A stretch of 64,000 bases of DNA from Aeromonas molluscorum 848 (GTDB lineage Bacteria > Pseudomonadota > Gammaproteobacteria > Enterobacterales > Aeromonadaceae). Positions 42,755 through 52,737 of the stretch are shown in pieces (the stretch's first letter is position 1; each line of letters opens with the position of its first letter). The translations under genes were made by a program, and so were the position numbers. The notes under the pieces were generated by a model that had not been told where the DNA came from, searched no databases, and worked only from the letters and a program-made list of their open reading frames with translations. The DNA lies in the NCBI RefSeq assembly GCF_000388115.1, contig NZ_AQGQ01000003.1, forward strand, positions 1 to 64,000, given 5' to 3'.

Positions 42755-43315
42755 TTATTTTTCCTGCTCTGCCAACCACTTGATGGTCAACAGCAGGGCG
42801 CTGATGCTACGTGATTCGGTGAAGTCCTCCCGCTCGAGCAGTGCGTCGATGCGATTGAGGGGCCAGGGGATCACCTCCAGGGGCTCAGGCTCGTCACCGA
42901 CCCGCTGCTCGGGGAAGAGATCCCGGGCCAGCAATATGTCCATCTTGCTGGCGAAATAGCCGGGGGCCAGGGAGACCTGCTTGAGGGGGATCAGGCTGTT
43001 GGCACCAAAGCCCGCCTCCTCCATCAACTCGCGATTCCCCGCGGTCAGGGCATCCTCACCGGGATCGATCAGACCCTTGGGGAAGCCCAGCTCATAACTG
43101 TGGGTGCCAGCGGCATATTCGCGGATCAGCAGCAGGGTGTCTGCATCGAGCATGGGCACCACCATGACGGCGCCCCGGTTACCGCCCCGCATCCGCTCAA
43201 AAACTCGCTCCTCGCCGTTGGAAAACTTGAGGTGCAGGGATTCCACCTTGAACAGGCGGCTTTCGGCCACGATTTCAGCCTTGATGATGTCGGGTTTGCG
43301 CTTGTTGGGATCCAT
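42755..43315 (-). CDS. nudE: ADP-compound hydrolase NudE
   Basis: Nudix hydrolase acting on ADP-ribose, NADH and related ADP compounds. It has 186 residues from the ATG at 43315, which gives the same N-terminal length as E. coli NudE. The Nudix box G-x5-E-x7-REL-x-EE is complete (GLIDPGEDALTAGNRELMEE near residue 90). The ATG at 43339 is possible but offers no better ribosome binding site. It is divergent from yrfG, as expected from the conserved enterobacterial order apart from the missing igaA. Confidence 0.93.
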   Translation of the reverse strand: MDPNKRKPDIIKAEIVAESRLFKVESLHLKFSNGEERVFERMRGGNRGAVMVVPMLDADTLLLIREYAAGTHSYELGFPKGLIDPGEDALTAGNRELMEEAGFGANSLIPLKQVSLAPGYFASKMDILLARDLFPEQRVGDEPEPLEVIPWPLNRIDALLEREDFTESRSISALLLTIKWLAEQEK

Positions 43316-43446
43316 AGCCGGGCCACTGGCGAGAGTCATGACTCAAGAGTAAACGAGTCGCAAGACGAACACCACGGGCCAAGGCCGGGAAAGCGACGCT
43401 AAAAATCCGTTATAATGCCGCCCCCTTTTCAGCAGTGAGACAACCC

Positions 43447-44115
43447 ATGCCGACCCAGCTACCCTGGCACCAGATAGATACAGTCCTGCTCGACATGGAT
43501 GGCACCCTGATCGATCTCCATTTTGACAGTCATCTCTGGCAACAGCTGGTGCCCGAGCGTTACGCCGAGCGGCTCGAACTGCCGCTGGCCGAGGCCAAGG
43601 CGCGGATAGATACCTGCTATCACGCCGTCAGCGGCACCCTCGACTGGTACTGTGTGGACTACTGGAGCCAGACCCTGGGGCTGGATATTCGCGCCCTCAA
43701 GCAGGAGATCCTGGAGAAGATCCAGTGGCGACCCAACGCCATCCCCTTCCTGACCGAGTTGCGGGCGGCGGGCAAGCAGCTGGTGCTGTTTACCAATGCC
43801 CACCCCGCCAGCCTCTCGGTCAAGGAGGCCCGGCTCGGCCTCGCCAGTCATCTGGATCTGATGGTGAGCACCCACGAACTGGGCTGGTCGAAGGAGAGCC
43901 AGTACTGCTGGCAGGCGCTGGCCGAACGGTTGGCATTCGATCCCGCTCGTACCCTGTTTGTCGATGACAGCGAGCGTATCTTGCAGGCAGCCGCCGACTT
44001 TGGCATCGGCTATCAGCTCGCCATCCAGAACCCGGACAGCCAGCAACGGCCACAGCAGATCATCCGCTTCCCGGCCATACATGACTACGCCGAGCTGCTG
44101 CCGCTGAGTCGTTGA
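43447..44115 (+). CDS. yrfG: HAD-family GMP/IMP nucleotidase YrfG
   Basis: A 222-residue HAD-superfamily nucleotidase that dephosphorylates purine 5'-nucleotides. Motif I is DTVLLDMDGTLIDL, motif II LFTNAH near residue 120, and motif IV TLFVDDSERIL near residue 176. The ATG at 43447 aligns with the E. coli start; an in-frame GTG at 43435 is less likely. A TATAAT box (43411-43416) lies about 30 bp upstream. Confidence 0.93.
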   Translation: MPTQLPWHQIDTVLLDMDGTLIDLHFDSHLWQQLVPERYAERLELPLAEAKARIDTCYHAVSGTLDWYCVDYWSQTLGLDIRALKQEILEKIQWRPNAIPFLTELRAAGKQLVLFTNAHPASLSVKEARLGLASHLDLMVSTHELGWSKESQYCWQALAERLAFDPARTLFVDDSERILQAAADFGIGYQLAIQNPDSQQRPQQIIRFPAIHDYAELLPLSR

Positions 44116-44124
44116 GCCGCCCAC

Positions 44125-44153
44125 GACAACGCCCTCTCACGGAGGGCGTTGTC
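44125..44153. terminator. Stem-loop between yrfG and the LysE-family gene
   Basis: GACAACGCCCTC and GAGGGCGTTGTC form a perfect 12-bp stem with a 5-base loop between two converging genes. No T run follows, so efficiency is uncertain. Confidence 0.7.
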
Positions 44154-44156
44154 GCA

Positions 44157-44768
44157 TCAGGTCAGCAGCCAGTAGAGGGCGATCCCCATCATTAGCAGAG
44201 AGGATATCCGCCCCAGCAGATCCCCCCGCCCCTGGGTCTGCAGCAGCCGATCCGCTCTCTGCCCACCGTAGGCGTAGAGCAGCAGGTTGACGCATTCGAT
44301 CAGGATAATGAGGGTGACGAACAGCAGGGTCTGCAACCCGGCAGAGAGGGCCGGGCTGATGAAGGGCGGCAGCAGGGTCATCATGAAGAGCCAGGATTTG
44401 GGATTGGATATGGCCACGGTAAAACCCCGCAGCAGCAGACTCAGGCGCCCGCTATCCACCTGACTGGTCGCCGCCTTCTGCCCGCCGCCGCGCCAGCCAG
44501 TGATCCCCATCCACAGCAGGTAGAGAGCCCCCAGATACTTGAAACCCTGTAGCAGCGCCGGTTGCTCGGCCAGCACCCGGGTGTAGCCGAGCAGGGCAGT
44601 GAGGGCGATCAGCCCCACCCCGGCCAGCTCGCCCCCGATCACCCAGAGGGTGCGGCGCACTCCCAGGCTGGCGCCGAAGCTCATGGCCAACATCATGCAC
44701 AGTCCGGGTGAGACGGAGATGAGAAAGAAAGTGGGGATGAACATCAGCAACAGGGTCCATTCGCTCAT
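44157..44768 (-). CDS. LysE/RhtB family exporter
   Basis: A 203-residue membrane exporter with six predicted helices. The N-terminal PTFFLISVSPGLCMMLAMSFGASLGVRRTLW is the LysE/RhtB signature, and KYLGALYLLWMGITGWRGG and FTVAISNPKSWLFMMTLLPPFI are typical. It probably exports an amino acid or derivative; the substrate is unknown. It follows the flavin oxidoreductase gene by 9 bp, so the two form an operon facing a LysR gene. Confidence 0.92.
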   Translation of the reverse strand: MSEWTLLLMFIPTFFLISVSPGLCMMLAMSFGASLGVRRTLWVIGGELAGVGLIALTALLGYTRVLAEQPALLQGFKYLGALYLLWMGITGWRGGGQKAATSQVDSGRLSLLLRGFTVAISNPKSWLFMMTLLPPFISPALSAGLQTLLFVTLIILIECVNLLLYAYGGQRADRLLQTQGRGDLLGRISSLLMMGIALYWLLT

Positions 44769-44777
44769 GATGCCCCC

Positions 44778-45884
44778 TTATGCTGCATCATGCGGGGCCA
44801 GTACACCCATGCCAGCAAGGTAGCCGAGCGCGCTCGCCGTGAAACCGACCTCCTCGAGCCGTGTCGCCGTAAACGGGGCCTGGAGCAGAGGCAAGCCGCG
44901 GCTCACCTTGGTCATCCAGTCCGGGTTACCGAGGGCCGCCGTGCCTACCGCCACCAGGTCGGCGCCGCCAGCCAAAGCCAGCTGGGCTGAGGTGGCATCG
45001 CGAATACTGCCTGCCACCATGAGCGGCACTCGTCCCGCCAGCCCGGCCTGCACCGCCCCCAGCAGCGATCCTCCGTCCGGATCCCCATTCACCGCCTTGA
45101 AGCTGTCCCCCATGGAGAAGTGCAGGTAGTCGATCTCCTCGTCTGCCAGCAAGTGCGCCACCGCCAGCTGATGGGGCAACTCGATACCCTGAATATGGGC
45201 ATAGCTCTCGGGGGAGAGACGCACCCCGACCAGGAAGGCACGCGGCAGGCTGGCGCGAATGCCCCTGATAATCTCGACCAGGATCCGCGCCCGGTTGGGC
45301 AGAGTGCCTCCCCAGCGATCGGTGCGTTGGTTGTGCAGCGGATTGAGGAAATTGCAGAGCAGGAAGTTGTGGGCCGCGTGCAGCTCGACCCCGTGCAGAC
45401 CGGCGGCCTGGGCCCGCTCGGCGGCGCGCACGAAGGCCTCGACAACGGCCAGGATCCCCTCCTCGGTCAGCGCCCTGACCCCGCGTGGATAGCGCCCGCC
45501 TGGTGCAACTTCGCCGGGGCCCACCGGAGCCCCCTCGTTGAGTTCGGGCAGGGCACGCACTCCGCCATGGTGCAGTTGCACCACAGCCAGCGTCCCCGCC
45601 TGCGTGACGCGGGTGGCAAGGGTGGTGAAGGCCTGCTGCTGGGCATCGGTCATCAGGGCCGGTTGTCCGGCCCAGCAACGTCCGCCGGGTTGCACCTGGG
45701 TGGCGGCGGCGATGAGCAGGCCGAAGCCGCCGCGGGCGCAGCGCACCAACCAGTCGAGCTCGGCCTGGCCGGGATCTCCCCCGGCGCCGCTCATGTTGTG
45801 GGTCAGGGGGGCCAGCACGGCACGGTTCTTGAGCCACAGGCCGGCCCGTTCGAAGTGGAAGCTGTCGTTCAGCGCCTTGTTCAT
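44778..45884 (-). CDS. Old-yellow-enzyme family NADH:flavin oxidoreductase
   Basis: A 368-residue TIM-barrel flavoprotein. The N-terminus LKNRAVLAPLTHNMSG binds FMN, LHHGGVRA near residue 104 follows, and the substrate-binding histidine pair lies in GVELHAAHNFLLCNFLNPLHNQRTDRWGG near residue 165. MVAGSIRDATSAQLALAGGADLVAVGTAAL near residue 292 completes the phosphate site. It lacks the C-terminal iron-sulfur domain of dienoyl-CoA reductases. It probably reduces an activated alkene. A LysR gene is divergent upstream. Confidence 0.9.
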   Translation of the reverse strand: MNKALNDSFHFERAGLWLKNRAVLAPLTHNMSGAGGDPGQAELDWLVRCARGGFGLLIAAATQVQPGGRCWAGQPALMTDAQQQAFTTLATRVTQAGTLAVVQLHHGGVRALPELNEGAPVGPGEVAPGGRYPRGVRALTEEGILAVVEAFVRAAERAQAAGLHGVELHAAHNFLLCNFLNPLHNQRTDRWGGTLPNRARILVEIIRGIRASLPRAFLVGVRLSPESYAHIQGIELPHQLAVAHLLADEEIDYLHFSMGDSFKAVNGDPDGGSLLGAVQAGLAGRVPLMVAGSIRDATSAQLALAGGADLVAVGTAALGNPDWMTKVSRGLPLLQAPFTATRLEEVGFTASALGYLAGMGVLAPHDAA

Positions 45885-45920
45885 TGCCTTCTCCTAGGAT
45901 CGCAATCGGATGGCTGCCAC

Positions 45921-45945
45921 TATATCCCCCCACCTTTGGGATATA
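45921..45945. promoter_or_regulatory. Inverted repeat between the flavin oxidoreductase operon and its LysR gene
   Basis: TATATCCC (45921-45928) and GGGATATA (45938-45945) are perfect 8-bp arms with a 9-bp spacer. A TATAAT box for the rightward LysR gene overlaps the right arm (45942-45947), so binding would repress the regulator gene itself. Confidence 0.6.
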
Positions 45946-46000
45946 ATCCATTTCAAAAGAAACACATTCATTCCCAACAAGACACAATAAGTGAGTCCCC

Positions 46001-46906
46001 ATGAGCAACCACAAGCTCGACACCCTCTACCTGATGCGCCTGCTGATCGCCATCGTCCGCTGTGGCTCTTTCGCCGCCGCCGCCACCCACCTTGGTATCA
46101 CCCCAAGCAAGGCCTCCAAGGATCTTCGCCACCTCGAGCAGCACCTCGGTAGCGAACTGCTGAGCCGCACCACACGCCGGGTGCAACTAACCGACGCAGG
46201 CGAGCTCGCCTACCGCCAGGCCGACCAGATGATCGCCCTGCACGAGCAGTTGCTGGATGGCCTGCAACGCCGCCGCTCGGCCCTGTGCGGCGAGCTGCGC
46301 ATCACGGCGCCGGATCTCTGGGGCGAGGTGGTGCTGACCCCGGTGCTACTGCGCTTTCGAGCCAGCCATCCGGAGGTGCGCCTCATCGCCGACTTCAGCA
46401 ATCACCCCGCCGACCTGCTGCGCGACAACCTGCACGTGGCGTTTCGCAGCACCGAGCTGAGCGCCGAACCCTACCTGGCGCGCCCTATCGGTCCGGACGA
46501 GCTGGTGCTGTGCGCAAGTGCCGCCTACCTGGAGGCCCACCCGCCCCTGGCCACTCCTCAGGGTCTGCACCAGCACAGCCTCATCACCCGCAGCCAGGAG
46601 TACAGCCGCCACGAGCGCTGGACCCTGCTGGATCAGGGGCGCGAGATCCCCCTCGAGGTGGTGGGTGAACTTGCCTTCAGCAGCAAGAGGGCGATCCACG
46701 AGGCGATGCGCCAGGGCCTGGGGATCGCCCGTCTTCCCCGCTACTTGCTGGCGGGCGAGCTGGCCGATGGGACGGTGCGCGAGGTACTGCCCGCCTACCG
46801 CCCCAAGGGGTCCCACTTCTACGCCCTCTACACCCAGCGCCGGGCCGAGTCTGCCCTGGTCGGCCACTTCCTCGACTACGTCATCGGCGAGCTGACCGCC
46901 TCATGA
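46001..46906 (+). CDS. LysR-type regulator of the oxidoreductase/LysE operon
   Basis: A 301-residue LysR regulator of the CrgA-like group. The N-terminal helix-turn-helix is [25 protein letters not shown], and the effector domain starts near residue 92 ([16 protein letters not shown]). It is divergent from the flavin oxidoreductase and LysE genes. Its last codons overlap the end of the converging tyrS gene by 6 bp. Confidence 0.92.
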   Translation: MSNHKLDTLYLMRLLIAIVRCGSFAAAATHLGITPSKASKDLRHLEQHLGSELLSRTTRRVQLTDAGELAYRQADQMIALHEQLLDGLQRRRSALCGELRITAPDLWGEVVLTPVLLRFRASHPEVRLIADFSNHPADLLRDNLHVAFRSTELSAEPYLARPIGPDELVLCASAAYLEAHPPLATPQGLHQHSLITRSQEYSRHERWTLLDQGREIPLEVVGELAFSSKRAIHEAMRQGLGIARLPRYLLAGELADGTVREVLPAYRPKGSHFYALYTQRRAESALVGHFLDYVIGELTAS

Positions 46907-48166
46907 GCAGATCACCAGCTGGTACTGCTTCTTACCCCGGCGCAGCAGCAGGTAGCGGCCAAACAGCCGCTCGCCTGCGCTCAGCCGCTCATCTCGTTTG
47001 AGCACGCCATTGAGGCTGATGGCCCCCGCCGCCAGCAGCTCGCGGGCGATGCGCCTGGAATTCGCCAGACCGCACTCCACCAGCAGGGTCACCAGATCCG
47101 TTTCACCCTCGCTGCGGCTGCTCGGCATGCCATCTTGCGCCAGCTGGGCGAGATCGCTCTCGCCGAGGCGAGCCACGTCGCCGCGAAACAGCAGCTCACC
47201 GATGCGTTGCACCGCCGCCAGCGCCCTCTTGCCATGCACCAGTTCGGTCAGCTCGTTTGCCAACACCTGCTGGGCCTGCTTGCGCCCCTGCCGCTGGGCA
47301 TCTTCCGCCTCCAGTGCATCAATCTCGCTCAGCGACATAAAGCTGTAGTAGCGCAGGAAGTGGTAGACATCCTCGTCCGCGGTGCCGAGCCAGAACTGAT
47401 GGAAGGCGTAGGGCGAGGTGAGCGCAGGATCGAGCCAGATTGCGCCGCCTTCGGTCTTGCCGAACTTGGTGCCGTCCGCCTTGGTGATAAGGGGCAGGGT
47501 CATGCCATGGACCTGGGTCTGATGGAGGCGGCGGGTCAGATCCATGCCACTGGTGATATTGCCCCACTGGTCGTTGCCGCCAATCTGCAGGGTGCAGCCG
47601 AGCCGCTGGTTGAGCACCGCAAAATCGTAGGATTGCAGCAGGGCGTAGGAGAACTCGGTGAAGGAGATGCCCTGATCCGGGCGGGCGAGGCGCTGGCGTA
47701 CCGATTCACGGGCCAGCATGGCGTTGACCGAGAAGTGCTTGCCGATATCCCGCAAAAAATCGAGGGCGGACATCTGCCCCATCCAGTCGCCATTGTTGAC
47801 CAGTTGCGGTGCCGACAGGCCCTCATCGGCCGGCAGCAGCGCCCTGATCTGGGCCGACAGGCTGGCCACCCAACCCTGCACGGTATCGGCACTGTTGAGG
47901 CTGCGCTCGGTTGCTTTGAAGCTGGGATCGCCGATAAGGCCGGTTGCCCCGCCCACCAGTGCCACTGGGGTATGACCCGCCAGCTGGAAGCGGCGCAGCA
48001 TCAAGAGTGGCACCAGATGACCGATATGCAGGCTGCCGGCGGTGGGATCGAACCCGCAGTAGAGGGTGCGCGCCGTGGCGAGGTGGGAGGCCAGGGCCGC
48101 CGGATCGGAATGCTGGGCCACCAGGCCGCGCTCGGTCAGCTCATCAAGCAGGTGGGGGTTGATCAT
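46901..48166 (-). CDS. tyrS: Tyrosyl-tRNA synthetase
   Basis: Attaches tyrosine to tRNA-Tyr. It has 421 residues. The class I motif HIGH is in [12 protein letters not shown] near residue 46, the tyrosine pocket in [27 protein letters not shown], and the second signature reads KFGKT (near residue 232), as usual for this TyrRS group. The C-terminal S4 RNA-binding domain starts near residue 352. No tRNA or T-box is seen upstream, and no second gene is co-directional. Confidence 0.95.
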   Translation of the reverse strand: MINPHLLDELTERGLVAQHSDPAALASHLATARTLYCGFDPTAGSLHIGHLVPLLMLRRFQLAGHTPVALVGGATGLIGDPSFKATERSLNSADTVQGWVASLSAQIRALLPADEGLSAPQLVNNGDWMGQMSALDFLRDIGKHFSVNAMLARESVRQRLARPDQGISFTEFSYALLQSYDFAVLNQRLGCTLQIGGNDQWGNITSGMDLTRRLHQTQVHGMTLPLITKADGTKFGKTEGGAIWLDPALTSPYAFHQFWLGTADEDVYHFLRYYSFMSLSEIDALEAEDAQRQGRKQAQQVLANELTELVHGKRALAAVQRIGELLFRGDVARLGESDLAQLAQDGMPSSRSEGETDLVTLLVECGLANSRRIARELLAAGAISLNGVLKRDERLSAGERLFGRYLLLRRGKKQYQLVICS

Positions 48167-48328
48167 GGGGGTTCTCCAACAGCAGGGGGAAAAGCCGTCA
48201 TCCTCGCCGTTCTGGCCGATGGCGAATATGTCCCCTAAGGGACAGTTTTGTCACTCTCGTGCTAGCATCCCGCCATAGTGGGGAGCAGCTCCCCTCCACC
48301 GGGAACCCACCACCATGACTCAACGACC

Positions 48329-49150
48329 ATGACCCAGCCATTCCCCACAGATGCCTTGACCCGCAGCATGACCGAGGTGGTCGATGCCCTGCACAGCAGC
48401 GCCTTTGCGGCGACCCTGGTGCGGCTGATCCAGCAGCAGGTGGCGTTTGATTGCGCCCTGCTGCTCGGGGTGGGGCAGCGCCCCGTCTACCTCTACGACA
48501 ACCTCAACCATCAGCGGGCCCTGCTGTTTGATCGCTACCTCACCAGCCACTTCAGTCAGGATCCCTTCATGCTGGCGCTGGATCAGGGGCTGGGGGCCGG
48601 GGTCTGGACCCTGGCGCAGGTCTCCCAGGGGCGGCTCGATCCCGAATATCGCCACCACTTCTATCAGGCCACCGGCTGGCAGGAGGAGGTGGGACTGATC
48701 CTGCCAGTGCGCGGCGGACTCACCCTGATGCTGTTTCTCGGCCGCCTGGACAAGCGCAGCCCTCTCAGTCGTGACGAGCTGGCCAGGCTGGAGGCGATCT
48801 TTCCGCTGGTGCATTCGCTGTGTCGTCAGCAGTGGCGGCAGGAGACGCCGCTGCTGGCCCAGAGCAGCGCGCAGCCGGACAGCGCCAGCCTCAAGAGTGC
48901 TGTGGAACAGGCGATGGCAAGCGTGGGGGGTGACAGGCTCACCCGCCGGGAGCGGCAGGTGGCGGAGCTATTGCTGCAAGGGCTGGATACCGAGGCCATC
49001 GCCACGGCCCTCGGGATTGGCGGCGGCACTGTGAAGAATCACCGCAAGCACCTCTACGCCAAGCTGCGGCTCGGCTCGCGCGCCGAACTGTTCAGCTTCT
49101 TTCTCAATCACCTCATCGCGGCCCCAGACGGCGGCGAACCGACGGCCTGA
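48329..49150 (+). CDS. LuxR-type transcriptional regulator
   Basis: A 273-residue regulator with a C-terminal LuxR helix-turn-helix at about residues 203-260 (LTRRERQVAELLLQGLDTEAIATALGIGGGTVKNHRKHLYAKLRL). The N-terminal domain has no recognised receiver or autoinducer-binding signature; DCALLLGVGQ and VGLILPVRGGLTLMLFLGRLDKRSPL look like a GAF-type sensor fold. The start is uncertain: ATG at 48329 is used, but it has no clear ribosome binding site, and an in-frame GTG at 48278 is open. The target genes are unknown. Confidence 0.82.
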   Translation: MTQPFPTDALTRSMTEVVDALHSSAFAATLVRLIQQQVAFDCALLLGVGQRPVYLYDNLNHQRALLFDRYLTSHFSQDPFMLALDQGLGAGVWTLAQVSQGRLDPEYRHHFYQATGWQEEVGLILPVRGGLTLMLFLGRLDKRSPLSRDELARLEAIFPLVHSLCRQQWRQETPLLAQSSAQPDSASLKSAVEQAMASVGGDRLTRRERQVAELLLQGLDTEAIATALGIGGGTVKNHRKHLYAKLRLGSRAELFSFFLNHLIAAPDGGEPTA

Positions 49151-49163
49151 TCAGCCCCATAAC

Positions 49164-49192
49164 GAAACACCCCGCCGAGGCGGGGTGTTGTC
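49164..49192. terminator. Terminator between the LuxR-type gene and gspN
   Basis: AACACCCCGCC and GGCGGGGTGTT form an 11-bp stem around GA. Placed between converging genes, it also ends the long gsp operon. Confidence 0.8.
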
Positions 49193-49210
49193 TATCCGTG
49201 CGGCCGCGGG

Positions 49211-49966
49211 TTAGATCCGGCCCTGATAACGCAGCGGGAAGCGACCTTGACTGTCTGGCTGACCGAGGTAGGGCAACCCCTGTTTCATCTGATCCGGCAA
49301 CTCAGGGCCCGGCTTGAGGCTGCCCTGGAACAGGTACTGGCGATTGGCCTGCAACTCCAGCTTGCCCAGCACCTGCACCGCCTCAGAGCCCTGTTTGAGC
49401 TCGGCCACCAGCCGGGAGTCGAGGCAGGTCAGCTTGAGCTCTGGATCCCCCAGTTTCAGCTTACCTGCCGGGGTATCGGCCTCGGCATCATACCAATAGA
49501 GGTTGCCATAAAGGCTATCGCACCAGGGCTTGCCCTGACTGAATTCATCAAGCTTGAGCTGCAACTGGCCCGTCGCCGTGACCGGGAAGGGCAGGCGCAT
49601 AGGCAAGCGGCTCAGTAACCAGGGAGCGGGGGCGTTGAGGGTCAGATCGCGGCCAAAGACGGCACCGCCCCAGCCCACCACGCCCTGGCCGTTGAGGCCA
49701 TCCCGCTCGCCAAAACGCACCGCCAGTTCGGGAGCAAAGCGCAGCAGCGACCAACCATTGAGATCCCAACGCAACCGGGTCACAGACTCGCTGGCATATT
49801 GCAGACGAGCCACTTCCCCCTGCCAGAGGGTGCCACTCACCCCTTCCAGTTTGACCATGGGCGGCAACGGCAGATGACGAACCATCAGGCTGGCGGGCAC
49901 GCTGGTCAGCAAGAAGCCCAGCCAGGCCAGCATGAAGACGACGACTATCCAGATCTTGCGTTTCAT
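49211..49966 (-). CDS. gspN: Type II secretion protein GspN (ExeN)
   Basis: A 251-residue inner-membrane-anchored component with one N-terminal transmembrane helix (residues 4-24) and a periplasmic domain. GVSGTLWQGEVARLQY near residue 43 is the GspN hallmark. GspN is dispensable in several systems. Its start overlaps gspM as ATGA. It is the last gene of the operon and is followed by a terminator. Confidence 0.93.
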   Translation of the reverse strand: MKRKIWIVVVFMLAWLGFLLTSVPASLMVRHLPLPPMVKLEGVSGTLWQGEVARLQYASESVTRLRWDLNGWSLLRFAPELAVRFGERDGLNGQGVVGWGGAVFGRDLTLNAPAPWLLSRLPMRLPFPVTATGQLQLKLDEFSQGKPWCDSLYGNLYWYDAEADTPAGKLKLGDPELKLTCLDSRLVAELKQGSEAVQVLGKLELQANRQYLFQGSLKPGPELPDQMKQGLPYLGQPDSQGRFPLRYQGRI

Positions 49967-50454
49967 TGCGGGCGACTCACCTGTAAGCGTCTCACCTTGA
50001 CCATGCCTGCGGGCAACTGCTCGCGGGCCACCTCTATCACCTTGACCTGGACGCCATATCGGTCCGACAGCTCAGCCAGCCACATCAAGAGCCCATCGAA
50101 GGGAACCGCGTCTATCCATACCTGCAGCTCCTGACCTTGGGGTTGCAGCCGGGTGATCTTGATCTTGTGATTGAAGGCGGTACGGTTGACCACCCCATCC
50201 AGCGTCCCCCCCAGCTCGATGTTGCGGCCGCTGCCCGCCTGGGCAGCCAGGACTCGCTCGCCCTTCTCTTTCAGCCAGACCAGGGTCTGCTGCTGGTTCT
50301 TCACCTGCCGCTCCCGCTCCGCAATGCGACTGTCGAGGGGCTGCCAAACCAGCCAATAGAAGAGACCTATGGTCAGCAGGGTGCCGCCAATTGCTAGCAG
50401 TCGCTGCTCCCGGGCGCTGATGCCGCGCCACCAGAGTTCAAACCTTGCCATCAT
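49963..50454 (-). CDS. gspM: Type II secretion protein GspM (ExeM)
   Basis: A 163-residue bitopic protein with one transmembrane segment at about residues 19-37 and a periplasmic ferredoxin-like domain. It begins [20 protein letters not shown], as usual for GspM. It binds GspL and stabilises the inner-membrane platform. Overlaps with both neighbours (ATGA at each end) imply strict co-translation. Confidence 0.93.
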   Translation of the reverse strand: MMARFELWWRGISAREQRLLAIGGTLLTIGLFYWLVWQPLDSRIAERERQVKNQQQTLVWLKEKGERVLAAQAGSGRNIELGGTLDGVVNRTAFNHKIKITRLQPQGQELQVWIDAVPFDGLLMWLAELSDRYGVQVKVIEVAREQLPAGMVKVRRLQVSRPQ

Positions 50455-51635
50455 GATGATTTACCCTTGAGCACCAGTGCCCCCTCGACTCGGCCTTTCG
50501 TGCTACGCACCTCGCCCTGTTGCACCTCGAAACGCTTGCCCGCCAACTCCCGGAATCGTTCCATCTCGGTAAAACCGGGAGCCGTGACTTGCAGCCTCAG
50601 CTCTCCCCGCTCCACATCAAAGCGCAGCACCTCGGGCTTGAGTCCCGGAACTTCGGCAAAGGTGGGGGCCAGCTCGGTCAAAAACAGCAAGACGCCACTT
50701 TGGGACGCCCCACCCAGCAACCTCAGATGCTGCTCAACCTGGCTGCGTACATTCACGATCCGGGTCTCTCCCGGGAAGATGCGGGTATAGACCTCGCGGA
50801 TCTCGGCCTTGAGCGCCTTGTCCTGGCTATCGAGTTGATAGAGTGCCAGGCCTCGCTGTCCCAGGGTGACCAGCAACAAGGCCACCGCCACCACCACCAC
50901 CTTGCGCCACTGCAACCAGTGGCGGCTGTACTCGGTCTGTGGCCGGAAAGCCCCCTGCAACAGGTTCACCTGACCGCGCAGCGCCTCCCGGGCCAGCAGC
51001 AGCATGGGCAGCTCGGGATCGGCCTCCAGCCAGTTGGCTCCCGCCAGTGCCGGGGGCGGCGTATGGCTGTGGATGGTGACAGGCTCGAGCTGAGTGCTCA
51101 GCAACAGGCCGAGCAAGACTTCGTCTGCCACCAACCCCTGGTGAGGCCCCTGGCGCAGCAGCCAGACCTTGCCCAGTTGCAGCGCCGACCAGCCATCACT
51201 GGCCTGCGGCAAGGCCAGCACGTCCGGCAGCAGTTGCAGGCTCTTGAGCCCTGCCGCCTCGAGCCAACCGAGCCAGCGCAGCATCTGCTGGTTGTCCACC
51301 GCCATCAGATCCACCTCCTGACCCTGATGGGCCAGCACGACCAGATGCAGGGACTCCACATCGGAGGCTATCTGCTCTTCGAGCAGATAGGGCAGGGCCG
51401 CCGCCGACTGGCGGTTGTACTTGCCCGGCAGCCGCACTCGCCGGAAGATAACGGCGCTGCCCGGCACCAGGGCGACCACGGGACGGCCACCGGCCCGCTC
51501 ACGCAGTTCATGCAGTTCATGGGCCGAGACCAGGGTCCCGGAGGCGATGATCTCCTCCTCTCCCTTCGACCAGACCAGCCACTCGACCGGCTCTTCCTGG
51601 GTTATCCCCAGACGGATGACCAGACTCTCGTTCAA
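50451..51635 (-). CDS. gspL: Type II secretion protein GspL (ExeL)
   Basis: A 394-residue platform protein. A cytoplasmic actin-like domain recruits the GspE ATPase, a transmembrane helix lies near residue 247 ([15 protein letters not shown]), and a periplasmic ferredoxin-like domain follows. A TTG start at 51635 is chosen because AAGGAG lies eight bases upstream and NESLVIRLG... then aligns with the first residues of Vibrio EpsL. An in-frame ATG at 51740, overlapping gspK, would add 35 residues with no recognisable feature. Its end overlaps gspM as ATGA. Confidence 0.9.
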   Translation of the reverse strand: MNESLVIRLGITQEEPVEWLVWSKGEEEIIASGTLVSAHELHELRERAGGRPVVALVPGSAVIFRRVRLPGKYNRQSAAALPYLLEEQIASDVESLHLVVLAHQGQEVDLMAVDNQQMLRWLGWLEAAGLKSLQLLPDVLALPQASDGWSALQLGKVWLLRQGPHQGLVADEVLLGLLLSTQLEPVTIHSHTPPPALAGANWLEADPELPMLLLAREALRGQVNLLQGAFRPQTEYSRHWLQWRKVVVVAVALLLVTLGQRGLALYQLDSQDKALKAEIREVYTRIFPGETRIVNVRSQVEQHLRLLGGASQSGVLLFLTELAPTFAEVPGLKPEVLRFDVERGELRLQVTAPGFTEMERFRELAGKRFEVQQGEVRSTKGRVEGALVLKGKSS

Positions 51636-51723
51636 TACAGCTTCTCCTTGGTCAGGGCCGAGTCCTGTCGACGGCTGACCCTTGATATGGACAGCGAGAT
51701 GCCGTCGCGCGTCGAGGCGAGCG

Positions 51724-52737
51724 TCACTCAGCCCCCCCATTGACCCGCCGCAGCACCACCGCCTTGTTGTCTTTACTGCGCTGGAAGTAGGTCTCCAGCC
51801 TGGCCCGGGTGTCAGCCACCTCGGCCAGCAGATAGGCCACAAAGTAATCGCTCTTGACGTCTATCGCCTCATTCAGCCCCTTGATGCCGGAGCCTGCCGC
51901 CAGTGCAGGCAGGCTCGTCATCTCCTCTTTGCTTTGCCACCCTTTCTTGGGGCGATCATTGAGCACTCCCTTGGCATCATCCACACCGATCTTTCCCAGG
52001 TAGAGTGCCGCCAGCAGTTCGGACTGCTCTGGGGCTATGGTATTGATGTTCACCAGCAACTTGTCGTTTGGCAGGGCGCAGACATAGGGTGCCAGCCTGG
52101 CATACAGCTTGCCGCTGACCCCACGCACGGCACGCAGCTCATCCACCCCCAGCATCTTCTGGTTGGCGGGCAGATAGGGCTGACTCAACCCTTCATAATA
52201 TGCATCTTCGGCGCCATAGCTGGAGACCAGCACCGTATCGCTGTCGGTCCAGTCACGTACCGCATCCGTCAGCTGGGTCGCCTCGTATTCGTCAACCTCG
52301 AGCAGGGTCAACAGGGTGTGGAACACCTTGACGGGATAAGGCTGGTTGGCCAGATCGTCCCCATTGCCCCCCTGTTGCGCCACGCTCAGGCTGTTGAGGT
52401 TGAAGCAGCTTTGCAGGTCGCGTACCTCTCCCTTGAGAGTGCCATCCTCGACCGGAAACACCACATCCTTGCGGGCCCAGTACTGGCCAAGGCTGACCAC
52501 CTTGGGGTCATCCTTGAAGTCCTGGGCCAGGATCTTGCTGACCAGCGCCTCGGTGGAGATGGCATACCACCAGGCCTGTTTGCCGCTGCTGAGGTTGGCC
52601 GTGCGCCTGAGCTCAAGCTGCAAGCGACCACTCATGTTGCTGGCGATGATCACCATCACCGAGAGGATCAGCAACACCACCAGCAATGCCATGCCCCGGC
52701 CTCTTCCCGGCCCGGCGCCCTTATTGTGTCGGTGCAT
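51724..52737 (-). CDS. gspK: Type II secretion minor pseudopilin GspK (ExeK)
   Basis: The largest minor pseudopilin, 337 residues, which caps the pseudopilus tip with GspI and GspJ. The prepilin peptidase site is [18 protein letters not shown], followed by the hydrophobic helix. As usual for GspK, the +5 Glu of other pilins is missing (MALLV in place of FTLLE). The ATG at 52737 follows GAGG and is preferred to the frame from 52764; it overlaps gspJ by 17 bp. Confidence 0.93.
   Translation of the reverse strand: MHRHNKGAGPGRGRGMALLVVLLILSVMVIIASNMSGRLQLELRRTANLSSGKQAWWYAISTEALVSKILAQDFKDDPKVVSLGQYWARKDVVFPVEDGTLKGEVRDLQSCFNLNSLSVAQQGGNGDDLANQPYPVKVFHTLLTLLEVDEYEATQLTDAVRDWTDSDTVLVSSYGAEDAYYEGLSQPYLPANQKMLGVDELRAVRGVSGKLYARLAPYVCALPNDKLLVNINTIAPEQSELLAALYLGKIGVDDAKGVLNDRPKKGWQSKEEMTSLPALAAGSGIKGLNEAIDVKSDYFVAYLLAEVADTRARLETYFQRSKDNKAVVLRRVNGGAE

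Noticed and set aside
46901-48166. KFGKT in place of KMSKS in TyrRS as a defect
   Set aside because: KFGKT/S is the normal second signature of this bacterial TyrRS class.
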